Shown piece by piece: positions 5,948-13,098 of a stretch of DNA of 24,291 nucleotides. Source of the DNA: an uncultured Collinsella sp. (GTDB lineage Bacteria; Actinomycetota; Coriobacteriia; Coriobacteriales; Coriobacteriaceae); contig CAUFWM010000023.1 in NCBI GenBank assembly GCA_959596505.1, positions 1 to 24,291 of the forward strand, read 5' to 3'. The stretch's first letter is position 1, and each line of letters opens with the position of its first letter. The notes beneath the pieces were generated by a model. It did no database searches. It had not been told where the DNA came from and saw nothing but the letters and a program-made list of their open reading frames with translations. Made by a program: the position numbers and the translations under genes.

Positions 5948-8482
5948 TTACTCCACCGGTTTGAAGATGGTGGCCTGGCCAAAGACGTTGCGGATGAGGG
6001 CTTTGGCCTCGTCCTCGGTCTGCGGAATGCTCGGGGCTGCGCCCTGGTGGCCGAAGGGACTGCCGGCGCCGGGGTTGGACTCCCAAGGGGCAGCGGGGGC
6101 GTCGTCGCTTGCGAGAGCGGACGTCGCGACTGCGGGAGCCGCGGCTGAAGCGGCAGGGCTGGGCGCGGGCGTCGCACCCGGCACGTCGAACGGAGGCAGA
6201 TCGTCCCCGCCGGCATCGGCAGCAAAACCGCCGACCATGGCGTCGTCGTAGGGCACCTGCTCGGATTCCCACGGCGCAGCCTGCGCAGACGGCTGCGTCT
6301 TGGGAGCGGACGCGCGCTCGGGTGCGCGGGGCGCGGGCTCGGTCGGGAGCTCGCCCGTGGCAGGAGCGCCGGCAGGGTTGTCGGAGCGCAGCCAGGGGGC
6401 CTTAGCCAGGTCGGATGACTTGGGCGCAGGCGCGGCAGCGGGCTTGGGCGCGGGGACCGGAGCGGCCGGTTTGGGCGCAGCGGGTTCAGGCGCCGACGGG
6501 GTCGGTGCCGCCGCCGGTGCCGCTTTTGGCTGCGTCGCGCTGGTGCTCGAGGATGCAGTGGCCGCCGAGGACACGGGTTGCGGGTCCGCAGATGCCGCAG
6601 CCCGTACAGATGGAGAATGCTCCTCATGTTGAGGAGCCGGCGTGCCACCCCCATTCAGGACATAGTCGACGGTGCGACGACCGAAGACCGCACTGACTGT
6701 CGGCAAAAACACCGCCTGTGTATCAGCACGCCCGAGCATCTTGATAGCAAATGCCGTAGGGAACGAAACCGTGAGCTTAGAACCATCGTCTGCCGTAGCG
6801 CGAGCGTTCAACAGGAGAGCCGCATAAGAAGGTTGTTGGGCCTTGACGCGCTCGACGACCTCGGCCCATTTGCGCTGGAGCTCGCCGGCATCCTCGACCG
6901 CGGGGGTTTCGGCGGCGCCGGCGGCAGCAACCTGGGCGGCAGTGTTGGGCTGGAGCTTAGGTGCCGGTGCAGCGGCAGGTGCGGGAGCCGAAGCGACGGT
7001 GGGCTGGGACATCGGAGCCGGGGCAGGCTGAGGCGCAGCCGCGGCGGGCTTGGGGGTCGGCGCAGGCTGAGGCGCAGCCGCGGCGGGCTTGGGGGTCGGC
7101 GCAGGCTGGGTCGCCGGAGCGGCAGTGCCTCGGTCCCAGGGCATGCCGCCCTGGCGCGCAGACGCAGCGGCGGGCACGGCAGATGCCATAGGAGCGGCAG
7201 CTCGGGCACCCGAGATCAGTGTCGGCTGTTGCGTCGTCGCAGGCGCAGCCGCGGCAGCCGCAGGCGCGGCACCAGCAGCAGCCACGCTCGCCGGCACCGC
7301 GGCGTTGGCGACCATGGCCTCCAAGCGTGCCACGCGCTCGGCCAGGGCCTCAATGGTCAGATCGGCCTCGGGACGTGTCAGGCGCGTGCAGGCGATCTCG
7401 AGCACCAGGCGCACGTCGCTCGCGCCCCTCATCTCCAACGCGGCATCGTCGAGCACCGTCAGCACGCGGGCCAGGCGGTCGGCCGAATGCTCGCCAAAGG
7501 CAGCGGCCTCGGCAGCAAGCGCCTCGGCCTGCTCGACCCCGCCCTCAAACAGCTCGGCACGGGCACCGGCAACGCAGGCCACATACACGTCGCGCACATG
7601 CGCCACCAGGTCGCGCGTCAGCTCAAGCAGGTCATTGCCCTCCTCGACCTGTGCGCGAATGAGCCCATAGAGCTCAGCAATATCACGCTCGGCGATGGCG
7701 CGCGCAAACTCGCCCAGAATCTGGTCCGAAACTTCGCCCAAAAGCGAGCGGGCATCGTCCGCGTGCACGGTACCGTTGCCGAAGACGCTCAGCTGCTCCA
7801 GCGTGGAGAGCGCGTCGCGCATGCCGCCCTTGGCATGACGCGCCACGATAGCCAGCGCCTCGTCGTCGTAATCGAAGCCCTCCTGCTCGCACACGTAGGA
7901 CAGGCGATGCTCAATATCCTCGTTGCCGATGCGATGAAAATCGAAGCGCTGGCAGCGCGAGAGGATGGTCTCCAAAATCTTTTGCGGGTCGGTGGTGCAC
8001 AGCACAAAGATCACGTGCGCCGGCGGCTCCTCGAGCGTCTTGAGCAGCGCGTTGAACGCCGCCGTCGTGAGCATGTGGACCTCGTCGATGATATAGATCT
8101 TGTACTTGCCGCGCACCGGGGCAAAGTTGACGGAGTTGATGATCTCCTCGCGCACATTGTCCACGCCCGTGCGGCTTGCGGCATCGAGCTCGTAGACATC
8201 GGGGTGGTTGCCCTCGGCGATGAGCTCGCACTCCTCACAGGTGCCGTCGGGCATGCAGCCGCTTGCACCCTCGGCGCGCGCCGCCTCGGCGTTGCGACAC
8301 AGTAGCGCCTTGGCCAGAATGCGCGCCATGGTGGTCTTGCCCGTGCCGCGCGGTCCGCAGAACAGGTACGCGTGGGACAGACGCCCCTCGGTGATGGCGT
8401 GCTCGAGCGTCGAGACGATATGCTGCTGGCCCACCACGGAGTCGAAGGTGAGCGGGCGATACTTTCGGTACAACGATTCCAT
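5948..8482 (-). CDS. dnaX: DNA polymerase III subunit gamma/tau
   Basis: DnaX is the AAA+ motor of the clamp loader that opens the beta clamp and ties polymerase cores together. From the start at 8482 (MESLYRKYRP) one sees Walker A GPRGTGKTT (43-51), zinc ligands Cys62, Cys76, Cys82 and Cys85, and Walker B DEVH (133-136). The sensor region CTTDPQKI and the SRC box follow. The frame continues upstream of 8482, but the family start and the SD GGGGGAG support this ATG. At 844 aa it is long: two Ala/Pro-rich linkers (about 395-525 and 640-820) flank a folded section, and the tail DEAKALIRNVFG is conserved-looking. I saw no A-AAA-AAG slippery site for making a short gamma form. ybaB is not contiguous. 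Confidence 0.97.
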   Translation of the reverse strand: MESLYRKYRPLTFDSVVGQQHIVSTLEHAITEGRLSHAYLFCGPRGTGKTTMARILAKALLCRNAEAARAEGASGCMPDGTCEECELIAEGNHPDVYELDAASRTGVDNVREEIINSVNFAPVRGKYKIYIIDEVHMLTTAAFNALLKTLEEPPAHVIFVLCTTDPQKILETILSRCQRFDFHRIGNEDIEHRLSYVCEQEGFDYDDEALAIVARHAKGGMRDALSTLEQLSVFGNGTVHADDARSLLGEVSDQILGEFARAIAERDIAELYGLIRAQVEEGNDLLELTRDLVAHVRDVYVACVAGARAELFEGGVEQAEALAAEAAAFGEHSADRLARVLTVLDDAALEMRGASDVRLVLEIACTRLTRPEADLTIEALAERVARLEAMVANAAVPASVAAAGAAPAAAAAAPATTQQPTLISGARAAAPMASAVPAAASARQGGMPWDRGTAAPATQPAPTPKPAAAAPQPAPTPKPAAAAPQPAPAPMSQPTVASAPAPAAAPAPKLQPNTAAQVAAAGAAETPAVEDAGELQRKWAEVVERVKAQQPSYAALLLNARATADDGSKLTVSFPTAFAIKMLGRADTQAVFLPTVSAVFGRRTVDYVLNGGGTPAPQHEEHSPSVRAAASADPQPVSSAATASSSTSATQPKAAPAAAPTPSAPEPAAPKPAAPVPAPKPAAAPAPKSSDLAKAPWLRSDNPAGAPATGELPTEPAPRAPERASAPKTQPSAQAAPWESEQVPYDDAMVGGFAADAGGDDLPPFDVPGATPAPSPAASAAAPAVATSALASDDAPAAPWESNPGAGSPFGHQGAAPSIPQTEDEAKALIRNVFGQATIFKPVE
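7025..7102. repeat. Two 39-bp tandem repeats inside dnaX
   Basis: Bases 7025-7063 and 7064-7102 are identical in-frame copies encoding 13-residue Pro/Ala-rich units (pattern PAPTPKPAAAAPQ) in the first linker of DnaX. They probably arose by slippage or unequal exchange and may vary in copy number between strains. Confidence 0.85.
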
Positions 8483-8598
8483 GGGTGCTCCCCCGGGTAT
8501 ACTGAGTCTTGTTGCCGCGGCGGCCATGCGGTCGCACGGCATACTGCATTCCATAATAACCCGTACGGCGAGCCCGCCGCGATAGGAGTCCAAAGAGC
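8483..8598. promoter_or_regulatory. Divergent promoter region between dnaX and the YcxB-like gene
   Basis: These 116 bases must drive both flanking genes. On the plus strand CATAAT (8552-8557) is the best -10 candidate, without a convincing -35. The plus gene has AGGAG at 8584-8588. On the minus strand TATACC lies 15-20 bp before the dnaX start, which would give a very short leader. These assignments rest on single hexamers. Confidence 0.3.
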
Positions 8599-9324
8599 AT
8601 GGCAGACGCAGAGAGCAACCTCGTTCCCTCCGAAGCAGCCGACCAGGTCGAGGTCGCGCTCGAGAAGCAGGCCGCAGCCGACGACGGCATCCTGTACCTC
8701 AACGAGTACCAGTACGAAAACGACCTGGTCACCGACTTCGCCCGCCTGGTCGCCTCACCCAGGCGTCGCGGCTCGCTGTATGTCGCCGCGGCAATTGCCG
8801 CGCTGCTCGGCATTGGCATGCTGGTGGCCGGCGGCAACTGGATCAAGTTTGGCGTCGTCCTGATCGTATTCGGCGCCTTTTTGGCCTGGTGGAGCAAAAA
8901 CCTGCACCACACCCTCGCCCGCGACTTTATCGATGCCGTCGAGGCCGACGAGTCCATGGGTGGCCGCTATCGCCGCGTCGCCGCCAACGAGGACGGCCTG
9001 ATGGTTTGGGGCAAGAGCGGCAAGTCGCAGTTCTTCCCGTTTGAAAAGCTCGACCACGTGCTCGACGGCGAGCGCATCTTTGTAGCCATGTTCGCCGACC
9101 AGGGCGTGACGATCCCTAAGGACACCTTTGTCCGCGGCAATGCCGAGCAGTTTGGCACCTTCCTTAAGGCGCGCATTAACAAAAAGCTCCGCATCGAGAC
9201 CAAGAAGAAGAAAATGAAGGCCGAGAAGGCTGCCGCCGAGGCCAAGCGGGGCGACAAGGCCGACAAGCCCCAGGATAACAAGGGCAAGCGGCGCAAGCAG
9301 AAGAAGAGCAAGAAGAAGCGCTAG
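8599..9324 (+). CDS. YcxB-like two-pass membrane protein with Lys-rich tail
   Basis: The 241-residue protein resembles YcxB-like (PH-fold-like) membrane proteins of unknown function. It has an acidic N-terminus and two hydrophobic segments close together (about 60-77 and 83-98). A soluble domain follows, containing DGLMVWGKSGKSQFFPFEKL and a strand resembling the YcxB core. From about residue 195 the tail is extremely basic (repeated Lys runs to the last residue), probably disordered and able to bind nucleic acid or anionic lipid. The start follows AGGAG by 10 nt. It stands alone, divergent from dnaX and convergent with the island. The family call is by pattern only. Confidence 0.75.
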   Translation: MADAESNLVPSEAADQVEVALEKQAAADDGILYLNEYQYENDLVTDFARLVASPRRRGSLYVAAAIAALLGIGMLVAGGNWIKFGVVLIVFGAFLAWWSKNLHHTLARDFIDAVEADESMGGRYRRVAANEDGLMVWGKSGKSQFFPFEKLDHVLDGERIFVAMFADQGVTIPKDTFVRGNAEQFGTFLKARINKKLRIETKKKKMKAEKAAAEAKRGDKADKPQDNKGKRRKQKKSKKKR

Positions 9325-9343
9325 GGCCGAGCGCCACTGCGAA

Positions 9344-9381
9344 GGGAATCTCATCCCGCTTCAGCGTAGGATGAGGCTCCC
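9344..9381. terminator. Hairpin between convergent genes
   Basis: GGGAATCTCATCC pairs with GGATGAGGCTCCC around a 12-nt loop: 12 of 13 positions pair, including one G-U. It lies between the stop at 9324 and the stop at 9399 of two convergent genes, as a bidirectional terminator would. No clear T-run follows on either strand, so this is a structural call only. Confidence 0.5.
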
Positions 9382-9398
9382 CCAACAGGACCTTCGAG

Positions 9399-10067
9399 TT
9401 ACTTCACTTCAAACCTTAAGAGCCTCCGCTCCGGCAGATCGGTCATCTTCATCGTATAGGCTCCGGGAAACGCTTTCTCAAAACGGACGGTTTCATAATC
9501 TTCGAAATAGTCGTTGGTGTTTTGCATCATAAATGGGACGAGTAACTCGTTTTCTGCCCCAACCTCCACGGCAAACGCAGCAGAGCCGCCAAGGACCGGC
9601 ATGGCTTGCGTTATCAGATCGGTATTGACTACAAAATCATAGTTTGGCGCAGACTCCGGAACCAGATGCCAAACATACGCTTTGATTCCACCGTCGATAT
9701 TATCCCTATTTCTGACACGCATCTTTACGGCGATAACGCACGTGATGTCGGCATCCTTCAGTCTCGTTTTCGTATCCACGGTGCCATATTTTGAATAATC
9801 GTCATGCGCTCGTTTGAGATACTCGCGCGGCGTGAGTAGTTCTGCTCCATCTATGCAAAACGAATACCCATCAGTCACCACATCCTTCGATCCCAGAAAC
9901 GCTCCATCCATCGAGAGCCATTCGCCCTCCGCGTAATATTTCTCAGGAATGACTGTCCGATTCCTGTTAACGACGCTCACCCTCATGCCCGCAAGGCCGG
10001 TAGCAGCACAGCAAAAAAGCGCGAGCGCCGATCTTCTCGTCCACAGGGTCTTCTTCATCGCGCTCAC
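9399..10067 (-). CDS. Single-anchor extracytoplasmic protein of the ABC cassette (unrecognised)
   Basis: The 222-residue protein has a basic start with a twin Arg (TRRSALALF), a hydrophobic segment at about 11-28 and a soluble, beta-rich extracytoplasmic domain. The CC pair in the hydrophobic segment does not fit a proper lipobox, so a signal anchor is more likely than a lipoprotein. It is the last gene of the cassette. Its GTG overlaps the ATPase stop (GTGA), with GGGAAAGG upstream; an ATG three codons later is the alternative start. Similar small extracytoplasmic proteins accompany some peptide-antibiotic exporters, which suggests an immunity or substrate-binding role. That rests on context alone. 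Confidence 0.75.
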   Translation of the reverse strand: MSAMKKTLWTRRSALALFCCAATGLAGMRVSVVNRNRTVIPEKYYAEGEWLSMDGAFLGSKDVVTDGYSFCIDGAELLTPREYLKRAHDDYSKYGTVDTKTRLKDADITCVIAVKMRVRNRDNIDGGIKAYVWHLVPESAPNYDFVVNTDLITQAMPVLGGSAAFAVEVGAENELLVPFMMQNTNDYFEDYETVRFEKAFPGAYTMKMTDLPERRLLRFEVK

Positions 10068-10708
10068 GACCTTTCCCGAACTTCCACAACGGCACCGTCG
10101 CGCATGCAGTAAACCCGATCGGCCAGCTCCTCGAGCACCTCTCCGTCATGGCTAGACAGAAGAACCTCGCGACCCGTTGATGCCGCCATCGCCACAACAC
10201 GCTTGAGCATTTCAACGCCCGCTTCGTCGAGGGCATTTGTTGGTTCATCGAGAACAAGCAGCTTCGGCTTTTCCATAATCGCCGCAGCTATCCCCAGACG
10301 CTGCTTCATCCCAAGCGAGTATGCTCGGAACTTCTTTTTTTCGTCTGCATCGAGCCCCACGAGCCGCAGGGCGGAGCGAATGTCCTCGGGGGTGGCAACG
10401 CCCTTGATTTGAGCTATGAGTTCCAGATTGTCGTAGCCAGACAGATATCCTAAAAAGGAAGGAGCCTCTATCAACATCCCAAGACTCGGCGGAAACGAGA
10501 TATCAGCCCCAAGTCTTTGACCATCGATAATGATTTCGCCCTCGGTGGGTCTAATCAATCCGCAGACCGCTCGCATAAGCATGGTCTTGCCCGAACCGTT
10601 TATCCCCTGAAGCCCGACCACAGTCCCAGGGTCAACCTCGATAGACACGTTGCGCAGGACATCGTTTTTGCCCATGCGCTTCGATACGTCCCTAACGATC
10701 ACGCTCAT
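10064..10708 (-). CDS. ABC transporter ATP-binding protein
   Basis: This 214-residue nucleotide-binding domain has Walker A GINGSGKT (35-42), the Q-loop region, a variant signature YSLGMKQRLG (near 136), Walker B LLVLDEPTNALD and the H-loop SSHDG. It is of the compact type found in peptide-antibiotic immunity and ABC-2 export systems. The ATG at 10708 was chosen because it overlaps the stop of the upstream permease (ATGA) and begins the family core (MSVIVRDVSK). The frame remains open further upstream, but that stretch lies antiparallel to nothing conserved and inside the permease gene. It should energise the two upstream permeases. Confidence 0.96.
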   Translation of the reverse strand: MSVIVRDVSKRMGKNDVLRNVSIEVDPGTVVGLQGINGSGKTMLMRAVCGLIRPTEGEIIIDGQRLGADISFPPSLGMLIEAPSFLGYLSGYDNLELIAQIKGVATPEDIRSALRLVGLDADEKKKFRAYSLGMKQRLGIAAAIMEKPKLLVLDEPTNALDEAGVEMLKRVVAMAASTGREVLLSSHDGEVLEELADRVYCMRDGAVVEVRERS

Positions 10709-11541
10709 ATCTTGTCCCTCTTTTCGATAAGGTCGGCCTTTCGAAACCACAGTCCACCCAACGATAGACATAACGACATAATCACAATTGAAAACAAGCC
10801 ACTCGAGCCCGTCGCAATTCCTTCTTTGACGATTCCACCCCAGCGCAACAGCATCAAGGCATTTCCCAGCAGCGCCCAATGCCGCGCATATGCCGAACAG
10901 ATCAGGTAGCTCATTACAACCGCAAATGAGGCTGACGGCCCAAGCACAAACCCAACCGCTGCCTGTGCAAACGCAAGCGCCTCAAAAGCAAAAAAGAGAC
11001 CTATGAAAAACGGCAGCGCATCCGCCTCGCCCACTTTGAGAAACCACGGCGCCAAATTAGCCAGCTGAAGCGACTCGCCATGGATGACCGCGCTGAACGA
11101 GGCGCTCACCATCAAGCTCCAAATCACAACAGAGCAAACCACCACAAGCAGCGAAAATGCTGTTATCGCCGCCACTGAGATAAAACGCGAGACCCACCAA
11201 AGGGTTCTCGCCCGGCATCGGACAAGCGTTTGCAAACCAAACCCGTGCAACGATTCGGCGGGATAATCGAGTGTTGTATAGAGAATAAGCAGAATGAGAA
11301 ATAGCCATCCTAGCGGAGGCACAAACATGACCCCGGGCCTAGGCTCAAACGGAGCAGATCCGGCAAACACGAGCGCAAGATTGTCCGCAAACCCCAAGGT
11401 ATCCGTCCTGACCCCATACACAGAAGACAATCCGTAGGCGTACACCAGGTTCGCAACGGTCACTGCTGCAATCGCAATAAAGGTAATGATGTTCTTCTTC
11501 AAAACGGTCCTCAGGTCCGCGGCGACCAGCCTAAACAGCAT
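10705..11541 (-). CDS. ABC-2-type permease, second subunit
   Basis: The 278-residue protein has about six hydrophobic segments: an N-terminal one near 20-40, a pair around 75-95, a further set around 115-150, and three more in the C-terminal half. Sequence conservation with named permeases cannot be judged by eye. The start ATG 11541 shares its A with the stop of the first permease (TGATG), and GGCGGGAG lies upstream. An alternative start eight codons earlier lacks an SD. Two unequal permeases plus one ATPase is the LanEFG-like immunity-exporter layout, so it probably forms a heterodimeric channel with the upstream subunit. Confidence 0.88.
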   Translation of the reverse strand: MLFRLVAADLRTVLKKNIITFIAIAAVTVANLVYAYGLSSVYGVRTDTLGFADNLALVFAGSAPFEPRPGVMFVPPLGWLFLILLILYTTLDYPAESLHGFGLQTLVRCRARTLWWVSRFISVAAITAFSLLVVVCSVVIWSLMVSASFSAVIHGESLQLANLAPWFLKVGEADALPFFIGLFFAFEALAFAQAAVGFVLGPSASFAVVMSYLICSAYARHWALLGNALMLLRWGGIVKEGIATGSSGLFSIVIMSLCLSLGGLWFRKADLIEKRDKI

Positions 11542-12422
11542 CAGACCATCTCCCGCCTTTTCCACGCCCCAGAAAAAGCCAACGAAGCAAGGGTCAATAA
11601 TATGATTTCCGCAAAACCGGCTCGAATGTCTGGCCAGTTATTCAGCGATTCCGACCTGATGCTGTTGAGGATATTGCAGTTAAACCCCACGCAAGCCATT
11701 ACGCCGAAGATCCAGCCATTTGCAAAATGCCACGCAACCATTAGCAGATACGGGACAATTATCGCTTTGATTCTGCTACGAAACAAAATTGAGAAGCCAG
11801 TTACAGCCATGGATAAAGTCCCGAGCGTGACAGCATCGAACAGCGTGTATGCGAGCACATACGACAAAGGATGCGAATAAAATAGACCGGAGAAGTAGCT
11901 ATGCAGGTAAAGTCCTACGTAAGTCGACTCATCGACCCGAGGAAGATACGCAGGAAAAAGCATCGAGACGATCAGGAAATTGACGAGCAGAGGAATGGCA
12001 GTCACTGTAAACGCGGAGAGGAAAGCAGACAGCATCTTTACGTTCACGTACGCCTTTCTGGAAACGCGCGTGCATATCTGCATGTCATAACCACTCAAAC
12101 GCTCAAAGAGGCACGACCAAGATCCAGCCAACATTGCAAGCAGGGGCAGTGCATAGAAAAACACCGACGCAGACAGCGGCGCGTTCGCGCTCACAACAAT
12201 CCAGTTACCGAAGCTGCTTTCACGTGTTTGACCGAGATAATTTTTGGCTTGCATGCCAACGCCGTAACCAAAAGAAAGAAGGTTGTGACGTTCTTTTTCC
12301 AAATTTGCCCACGGCTCCAGCGCGGCAACTATTGCAACTGCGACTGCAATCAAGAGAGCAAAGATAAAAGCTGGACGTCTTATCGTTTTCGACAGTTCGT
12401 ATCTTGCGAGCTTTTGGTTCAT
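11541..12422 (-). CDS. ABC-2-type permease, first subunit
   Basis: The 293-residue membrane protein begins MNQKLARYELSKTIRRP, a cytoplasmic amphipathic start typical of ABC-2 permeases. One hydrophobic segment follows, then a large extracytoplasmic loop (about 40-90), and then five more segments. The start ATG 12422 has a very strong SD (GGGGGAGGAG), stronger than that of any other gene in the cassette. A hairpin lies immediately upstream. The stop is translationally coupled to the second permease. The likely role is export of, or self-protection from, a peptide or lipid at the membrane. The substrate is unknown. Confidence 0.88.
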   Translation of the reverse strand: MNQKLARYELSKTIRRPAFIFALLIAVAVAIVAALEPWANLEKERHNLLSFGYGVGMQAKNYLGQTRESSFGNWIVVSANAPLSASVFFYALPLLAMLAGSWSCLFERLSGYDMQICTRVSRKAYVNVKMLSAFLSAFTVTAIPLLVNFLIVSMLFPAYLPRVDESTYVGLYLHSYFSGLFYSHPLSYVLAYTLFDAVTLGTLSMAVTGFSILFRSRIKAIIVPYLLMVAWHFANGWIFGVMACVGFNCNILNSIRSESLNNWPDIRAGFAEIILLTLASLAFSGAWKRREMV

Positions 12423-12434
12423 ACGTACTCCTCC

Positions 12435-12461
12435 CCCTTCCGACCCAGAAAGCCGGAAGGG
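12435..12461 (-). other. Hairpin between the secreted-protein gene and the ABC genes
   Basis: CCCTTCCG (12435-12442) is complementary to CGGAAGGG (12454-12461) across an 11-nt loop, and the SD of the first permease starts in the 3' arm when read on the minus strand. It lies about 16 nt past the stop of the secreted-protein gene. With no U-run, it looks like a partial terminator, mRNA-processing or SD-occluding element. Such an element would let the first gene be expressed more strongly than the transporter. Confidence 0.55.
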
Positions 12462-12476
12462 AGCCATTTAAAACAA

Positions 12477-12989
12477 CTATGCGGGAAGCTTGCGGAAATG
12501 CCCGACGCAGTCGGGGCTCCATACACCAATAACAGTGCCGTAGCCAGACTCCGCCCATGCAGTCAGTCGCGCCGCAGATCGCCCGTTCTCACGGACGAGG
12601 TTATACATTTCCCACTGTCCCTTGTGATTCGAACGATACGTTCCCTGAGTACAATTCATGCTGCCGCTACCGCTTGTGTTATACGCACCGTCTGTATATA
12701 ACCGAAGCGGATTTCCCGTATAGCCCTGGATATCCAGATAGAGCGATGAGGAATCATCCTTTTGACGGTAGCCAGTTGCACTCGTCCCGGCACATTGAAA
12801 ACTAAATGCCTTATCGGCATTGTTCGTACAGGTCGTAATTCCCGTATCGGCGTTTTGAGTAATGCTGGAAACCTGAGAGGTGTCAAACTCCTCTTGAGCA
12901 AATGATGCGGCAGGTGCACCCATCGACAAGCCCGCAACAATCGCCAAGCCGACTCCGATTCGAGCAATAGCGCTCCTTGGCTTAATCAT
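12477..12989 (-). CDS. Secreted four-cysteine protein, first gene of the ABC cassette
   Basis: The 170-residue precursor has a Sec signal peptide: basic KPRSAIAR, a hydrophobic core of about 15 residues, and AASFA-Q as the probable cleavage site (about residue 31). The mature part of about 140 residues is Ser/Thr/Gly/Tyr-rich. It has four Cys (TTCT, FQCA, MNCT, PDCV), probably two disulfides, and aromatic segments such as SLYLDIQGY and GVWSPD. The family is not recognised. ATG 12989 follows GGAGAAGG by 3 nt. It is followed by two permeases, an ATPase and an anchored protein, and preceded by the dual-LuxR gene. It could be a bacteriocin-like effector, a signal protein or a decoy; the sequence does not decide. 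Confidence 0.82.
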   Translation of the reverse strand: MIKPRSAIARIGVGLAIVAGLSMGAPAASFAQEEFDTSQVSSITQNADTGITTCTNNADKAFSFQCAGTSATGYRQKDDSSSLYLDIQGYTGNPLRLYTDGAYNTSGSGSMNCTQGTYRSNHKGQWEMYNLVRENGRSAARLTAWAESGYGTVIGVWSPDCVGHFRKLPA

Positions 12990-13098
12990 GGCCTTCTCCA
13001 ATCAAAAGCGGTTAACAATGCGTCGACGCACGGCAACCTTTGCATGAATGGAGAAAGATGTCTGTAAACACTCGCTATTGAGTTGATAATCCAGGCGT
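12990..13098 (-). promoter_or_regulatory. Upstream region of the secreted-protein gene with a 12-bp palindrome
   Basis: TGCGTCGACGCA (13019-13030) is a perfect 12-bp palindrome, 29 bp before the start codon. A second dyad, TGTAAAC (13063-13069) with GTTTACA (13097-13103), reaches into the end of the luxR-type gene. TTTACA (minus strand, 13063-13068) resembles a -35, but no good -10 stands 17 bp below it. The palindrome is a reasonable operator candidate for the adjacent regulator. Confidence 0.4.

Noticed and set aside
6578..8305. 575-residue open frame antisense to dnaX
   Set aside because: Arg/Ala/Gly-rich shadow frame without domains; DnaX motifs are on the other strand.
5948..8482. Programmed -1 frameshift in dnaX
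   Set aside because: No A-AAA-AAG-like slippery heptamer was seen in the gene, so a separate gamma product is not supported.
9399..10067. Lipoprotein call from the CC pair in the N-terminal hydrophobic segment
   Set aside because: Residues before the Cys (A-L-F) do not fit a lipobox; a signal anchor is the safer reading.
12477..12989. Lactococcin 972-family bacteriocin
   Set aside because: Size, four Cys and overall sequence differ from that family as I know it; only the GVW segment near the C-terminus is vaguely similar.
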